From NCBI RefSeq assembly GCF_009709555.1, contig NZ_WJBG01000111.1:62001-126000 (forward strand): 64,000 nucleotides of DNA, written 5' to 3'. Both the position numbers and the translations under genes were made by a program. Position 1 is the first letter of the stretch. Every line of letters starts with the position of its first letter. Source of the DNA: Streptomyces blattellae (lineage in GTDB: Bacteria; Actinomycetota; Actinomycetes; Streptomycetales; Streptomycetaceae). Below the pieces are notes generated by a model. It was not told the origin of the DNA. It did no database searches and worked only from the letters and a program-made list of their open reading frames with translations. This document shows, one piece after another, positions 61,494 to 64,000 of this stretch.

Positions 61494-62375
61494 GTGACCG
61501 AGCACGTCGACCGGAGCGAGCCGGAGACTGTCGCCGCCCCGGCGGTGGCCGCCGCCGTCACCCCCGCCGACGCCGCCGACGCGGCCCGGCTTGTCGCCTT
61601 CGGACTGCAGCCCAAACTCCAGCCCGTGCGTGACCAGGAGTACGCCGAGTTGCTGCGGCGCTATCGGGAGGATCCGCCGTTCGCCCGGCTCTCCGATGCC
61701 GTCGCCGCCGGGCTCGGGCTGGTCGTGCTGGAAGTGTCGCCGCGTGCCGGAATGGCTGTCACCGCTGCCGAGGACTCGGTGTTCGCCGTGCGGATGGGCG
61801 ACTACGCGCGGCGGACGTCCGCCGACGGCGGGGACCGGTTCTTGCACGGGCTGGCCCATCTTGCCGTTGCCGCGATGGCGTTTCCGCGTCCCGAGGATCT
61901 GGCCGATGACGGGTACATCGGGCGGATCACGGTCAACGGCGTCGATGCCTTTGTGCGGCAGGCCTGTCGGCGGCTGGAGGAGCGGTCCGAGGAGCGGGGG
62001 GAGAACACCGATCCGGCCACCGACGCGCCCGGGCTGGAGGCCGCCTGGCGGATCTGGGTGAGACGGAGTGCTACGGGCGCCACCAAGGACGCGCGGAGAC
62101 TGGCCGGTTCGACGACCGGCATCATCGGCAAGGCCGTCGCCTTCCTGACCGACTCCGGCTTCCTGCAGCGCACGGGCGACGACAACGGCGGGACGTACCG
62201 GACGACGGCCCGGTATCAGCTCCAGGTGCGCGACATGGCGGGCAGTGCGGCCATGGCCGAGCTGCTGGAACTGGGCGTGGTGCCGGTCACCGACGGGACG
62301 CCGACGCTGTTGCCCGCCGAGGAGTCCGACGACCTGGAGCTGGTGGCCGACGCCGGGCTGCCGTTCCACTCCTGA
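61494..62375 (+). CDS. SMC-complex accessory protein candidate, MksE/JetB-like
   Basis: A 293-residue protein with GTG start after gaggag. The N-terminal third has PFARLSDAVAAGLGLVVLEV and a metal-free alpha/beta part. Residues ~180-280 form a winged-helix unit ending LTDSGFLQRTGDDNGGTYRT and YQLQVRDMAGSAAMAELLEL, the type of C-terminus seen in DUF4194/MksE proteins. Function is assigned by context with the following SMC-like ATPase. Confidence 0.6.
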   Translation: MTEHVDRSEPETVAAPAVAAAVTPADAADAARLVAFGLQPKLQPVRDQEYAELLRRYREDPPFARLSDAVAAGLGLVVLEVSPRAGMAVTAAEDSVFAVRMGDYARRTSADGGDRFLHGLAHLAVAAMAFPRPEDLADDGYIGRITVNGVDAFVRQACRRLEERSEERGENTDPATDAPGLEAAWRIWVRRSATGATKDARRLAGSTTGIIGKAVAFLTDSGFLQRTGDDNGGTYRTTARYQLQVRDMAGSAAMAELLELGVVPVTDGTPTLLPAEESDDLELVADAGLPFHS

Positions 62376-62411
62376 CCGCCTCAACTGCCTTCACGACTAC
62401 GAGAGTCCGCC

Positions 62412-64000
62412 ATGTACGAGCTGTCCCGGGTCCGCCTCTACTCCATCGGTCCGGCCGGTGCGCGCTACGCCGACACCGTGCTCGACCTGCGGGGAGTCGG
62501 GGAGCCCGTGCCCGACCCCGCGCCCACGCAGGCGGAGTTCTTCGAGGAGGAGCCCGTCGGCCCGCCGCATCGGCCCGCGCCCGCCGGTGTGCTCTTCCTG
62601 GAGAACGGCGGCGGCAAGTCCGTTCTGCTGAAGCTGATCTTCTCGGTGATGCTGCCGGGTCACCGGAACACGCTGGGTGGCGCCAGCTCAGGTGTGCTGC
62701 GCAAGTTCCTGCTCGCCGACGACTGCGGGCATGTGGCGCTGGAGTGGCAGCACGTGCTGACGGGCGAGTGCGTCGTCGTCGGCAAGGTGAGCGAGTGGCG
62801 CGGGCGGCAGGTCTCCAACGATCCGCGGAAGTTCGCCGAGGCCTGGTACTCGTTCCGGCCGGGGCCCGGGCTGAGCCTGGACAATCTGCCCGTCGCCGAG
62901 TCCACCGCGGTACGGCCACCCGTCGAGGGCACGTCCGGTGCGCAGGGACGGCGGCGCACCATGAAGGGCTTCCGGGACGCCCTCACCGAGGCGGGCAAGG
63001 CGTATCCGCATCTGGAGGTGCACTGGGAGGAGATCCACGACCGGTGGATCGAGCATCTCGGCGACCTCGGCCTCGACCCCGAACTCTTCCGCTACCAGCG
63101 GGAGATGAACGCCGACGAGGGTGAGGCCGCCGGTCTGTTCGCGGTGAAGAAGGACTCCGACTTCACCGACCTGCTGCTGCGCGCGGTGACCGACACCCGG
63201 GACACCGACGGTCTCGCCGACCTGGTCGGCGGCTTCGGCAACAAACTGGGGCGACGCGCCGAGCTGATCGCCGAACGGGACTTCACCGCCGGGTCGGTCG
63301 ACCTGCTGGGGCGGATCGTCGAGGCCGCCGAGGCGCGGGTACGCGCGCGTGACATCCATGCCGGTGCCGAGCGGCGGACCCGGACCCTGGCCCGGCGGCT
63401 GTCGGCGCGTGGTGCGCAGGAGCGGCTGCGCGCCGGCGACCTCGCCCGGCGGGTCACCGACGCAGCGTGCGCCGTGACCCACGCGGAGGGCGCACGGGAG
63501 CGCAACGCGCTGATCGCCGCCGAACTCGCCTACCGGCACGCCTCGTTGGCGCTCGCCGGCGCCGAGAAGTCGGCGGCAGCGCTGAAGCGGGAGCTTGCCG
63601 ACGCGCGGACCCTGCACTCCGCCTGGCAGGCCGCCGAGGCCGTGCTGCGTCACCGCGCCGCCGCCGACCGGGTCGCCCGCGTCGCCGCCGCCATCCAGGA
63701 GGCCGAGCGCGACGCGGCCCCAGCGCTGGCCGCGCGCGCCAAGGCCGCCGTCGATCTCGTACGGGCACTGCACACGGCCGCGGACAGCGCCGAAGTCCTG
63801 GCCAACGAGGGGGAGGAGCGGTCCGCCGCGCTCCAGGAGGTCAGCGAGTCCGCCTACCGGGACTCCACCGCCGCCGCCACGGAGGCCCAGCGCGCCCGCA
63901 GCGAGGCCGGGCATCTGCGGCAGCGGCTGGCCGAGGTCGAGCAGGAGACCGCTCAGGCCGTACGGGCGGGCTGGCTCGACGACAGCGCGCCCGACGCCGA
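62412..64000 (+). CDS. SMC/MukB-like ATPase (MksB/JetC-like), 5' part
   Basis: The frame is open from the ATG at 62412 to the window edge (529 codons). The N-terminal strand MYELSRVRLYSIGPAGARYA is followed by a Walker A motif FLENGGGKSVLLKLIFSVML (Lys69), with the extended loop before it that is common in MukB/JetC-type ATPases. Residues ~330 onward become a long Ala/Glu/Arg-rich coiled coil (AERRTRTLARRLSARG, EAERDAAPALAARAKAA). The C-terminal ATPase half and any nuclease gene behind it lie outside the window. Confidence 0.8.
   Translation, partial: MYELSRVRLYSIGPAGARYADTVLDLRGVGEPVPDPAPTQAEFFEEEPVGPPHRPAPAGVLFLENGGGKSVLLKLIFSVMLPGHRNTLGGASSGVLRKFLLADDCGHVALEWQHVLTGECVVVGKVSEWRGRQVSNDPRKFAEAWYSFRPGPGLSLDNLPVAESTAVRPPVEGTSGAQGRRRTMKGFRDALTEAGKAYPHLEVHWEEIHDRWIEHLGDLGLDPELFRYQREMNADEGEAAGLFAVKKDSDFTDLLLRAVTDTRDTDGLADLVGGFGNKLGRRAELIAERDFTAGSVDLLGRIVEAAEARVRARDIHAGAERRTRTLARRLSARGAQERLRAGDLARRVTDAACAVTHAEGARERNALIAAELAYRHASLALAGAEKSAAALKRELADARTLHSAWQAAEAVLRHRAAADRVARVAAAIQEAERDAAPALAARAKAAVDLVRALHTAADSAEVLANEGEERSAALQEVSESAYRDSTAAATEAQRARSEAGHLRQRLAEVEQETAQAVRAGWLDDSAPDA

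Overview
The window is one continuous piece of a Streptomyces-type actinobacterial chromosome. Base composition is very GC-rich and third codon positions are almost always G or C. GTG and TTG starts are common, operons are joined by 4-base stop/start overlaps, and several genes look leaderless. Lineage markers include RbpA behind a sigma-R-type promoter, Ppm1 next to FxsA, an SCO1431-type mini membrane protein and a riboswitch-led ribE-ribM-ribBA-ribH operon. From memory the order of the core genes resembles the S. coelicolor SCO14xx region; this was not checked by alignment. No rRNA, tRNA, CRISPR array, transposase or prophage gene was seen.

Layout. 1-9.2 kb: an oligopeptide-type ABC importer (end of one permease, a permease-ATPase fusion, a second ATPase), a seven-copy 14-bp tandem repeat, a GH3 beta-glucosidase with a PA14 insert and two Cys-type sulfatases; together these look like a catabolic locus for a sulfated glycan or glycoside. 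9.4-15.6 kb: GuaB1-type GMP reductase, an Lrp/AsnC regulator, an exporter, and a nitrilase plus flavin amine oxidase pair. 15.6-21.3 kb: a DUF5995 protein, a secreted GH6 glucanase, an MFS exporter divergent from a ROK regulator with a clear palindromic operator, and an NAD(P)-binding reductase. 21.5-26.6 kb: FMN riboswitch, riboflavin operon, hisE, hisG and a PH-domain protein. 26.8-35 kb: two CNNM/CorC-like membrane proteins, an EccA-like AAA+ ATPase, a uridine-kinase-like P-loop protein, a Tat-exported C39 peptidase and a TetR regulator. 35-45 kb: acyl-CoA dehydrogenase, a decayed multi-frameshift gene, an Lrp regulator, a YtcJ-type amidohydrolase, a leader with promoter, small ORF, hairpins and a 16-bp tandem repeat ahead of ppm1, then fxsA, rbpA, an MFS remnant, a glycerophosphodiesterase and a YczE-like protein. 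45-54.5 kb: a MocR regulator, an FtsK-like protein with an altered Walker A and its small membrane partner, an ankyrin protein, a Cys-rich 19-codon ORF, a HEAT-like protein, and two glycosyltransferases with an SGNH hydrolase. 54.5-59.8 kb: a 5-oxoproline pathway (pxpC-pxpB-pxpA, a DUF1445 D-glutamate-cyclase-like protein and an MFS carrier) under a divergent GntR regulator with a perfect 17-bp operator. 59.8-64 kb: three co-oriented genes whose order and features match an SMC-type (MksBEF/Wadjet-like) complex, cut off by the window edge.

The strongest candidates for new biology are the incomplete SMC-like cluster at the right end, the leader region of ppm1, the Cys-rich small ORF at 49.56 kb, the sulfated-glycan locus with its tandem-repeat 5' region, and the D-glutamate/5-oxoproline operon.
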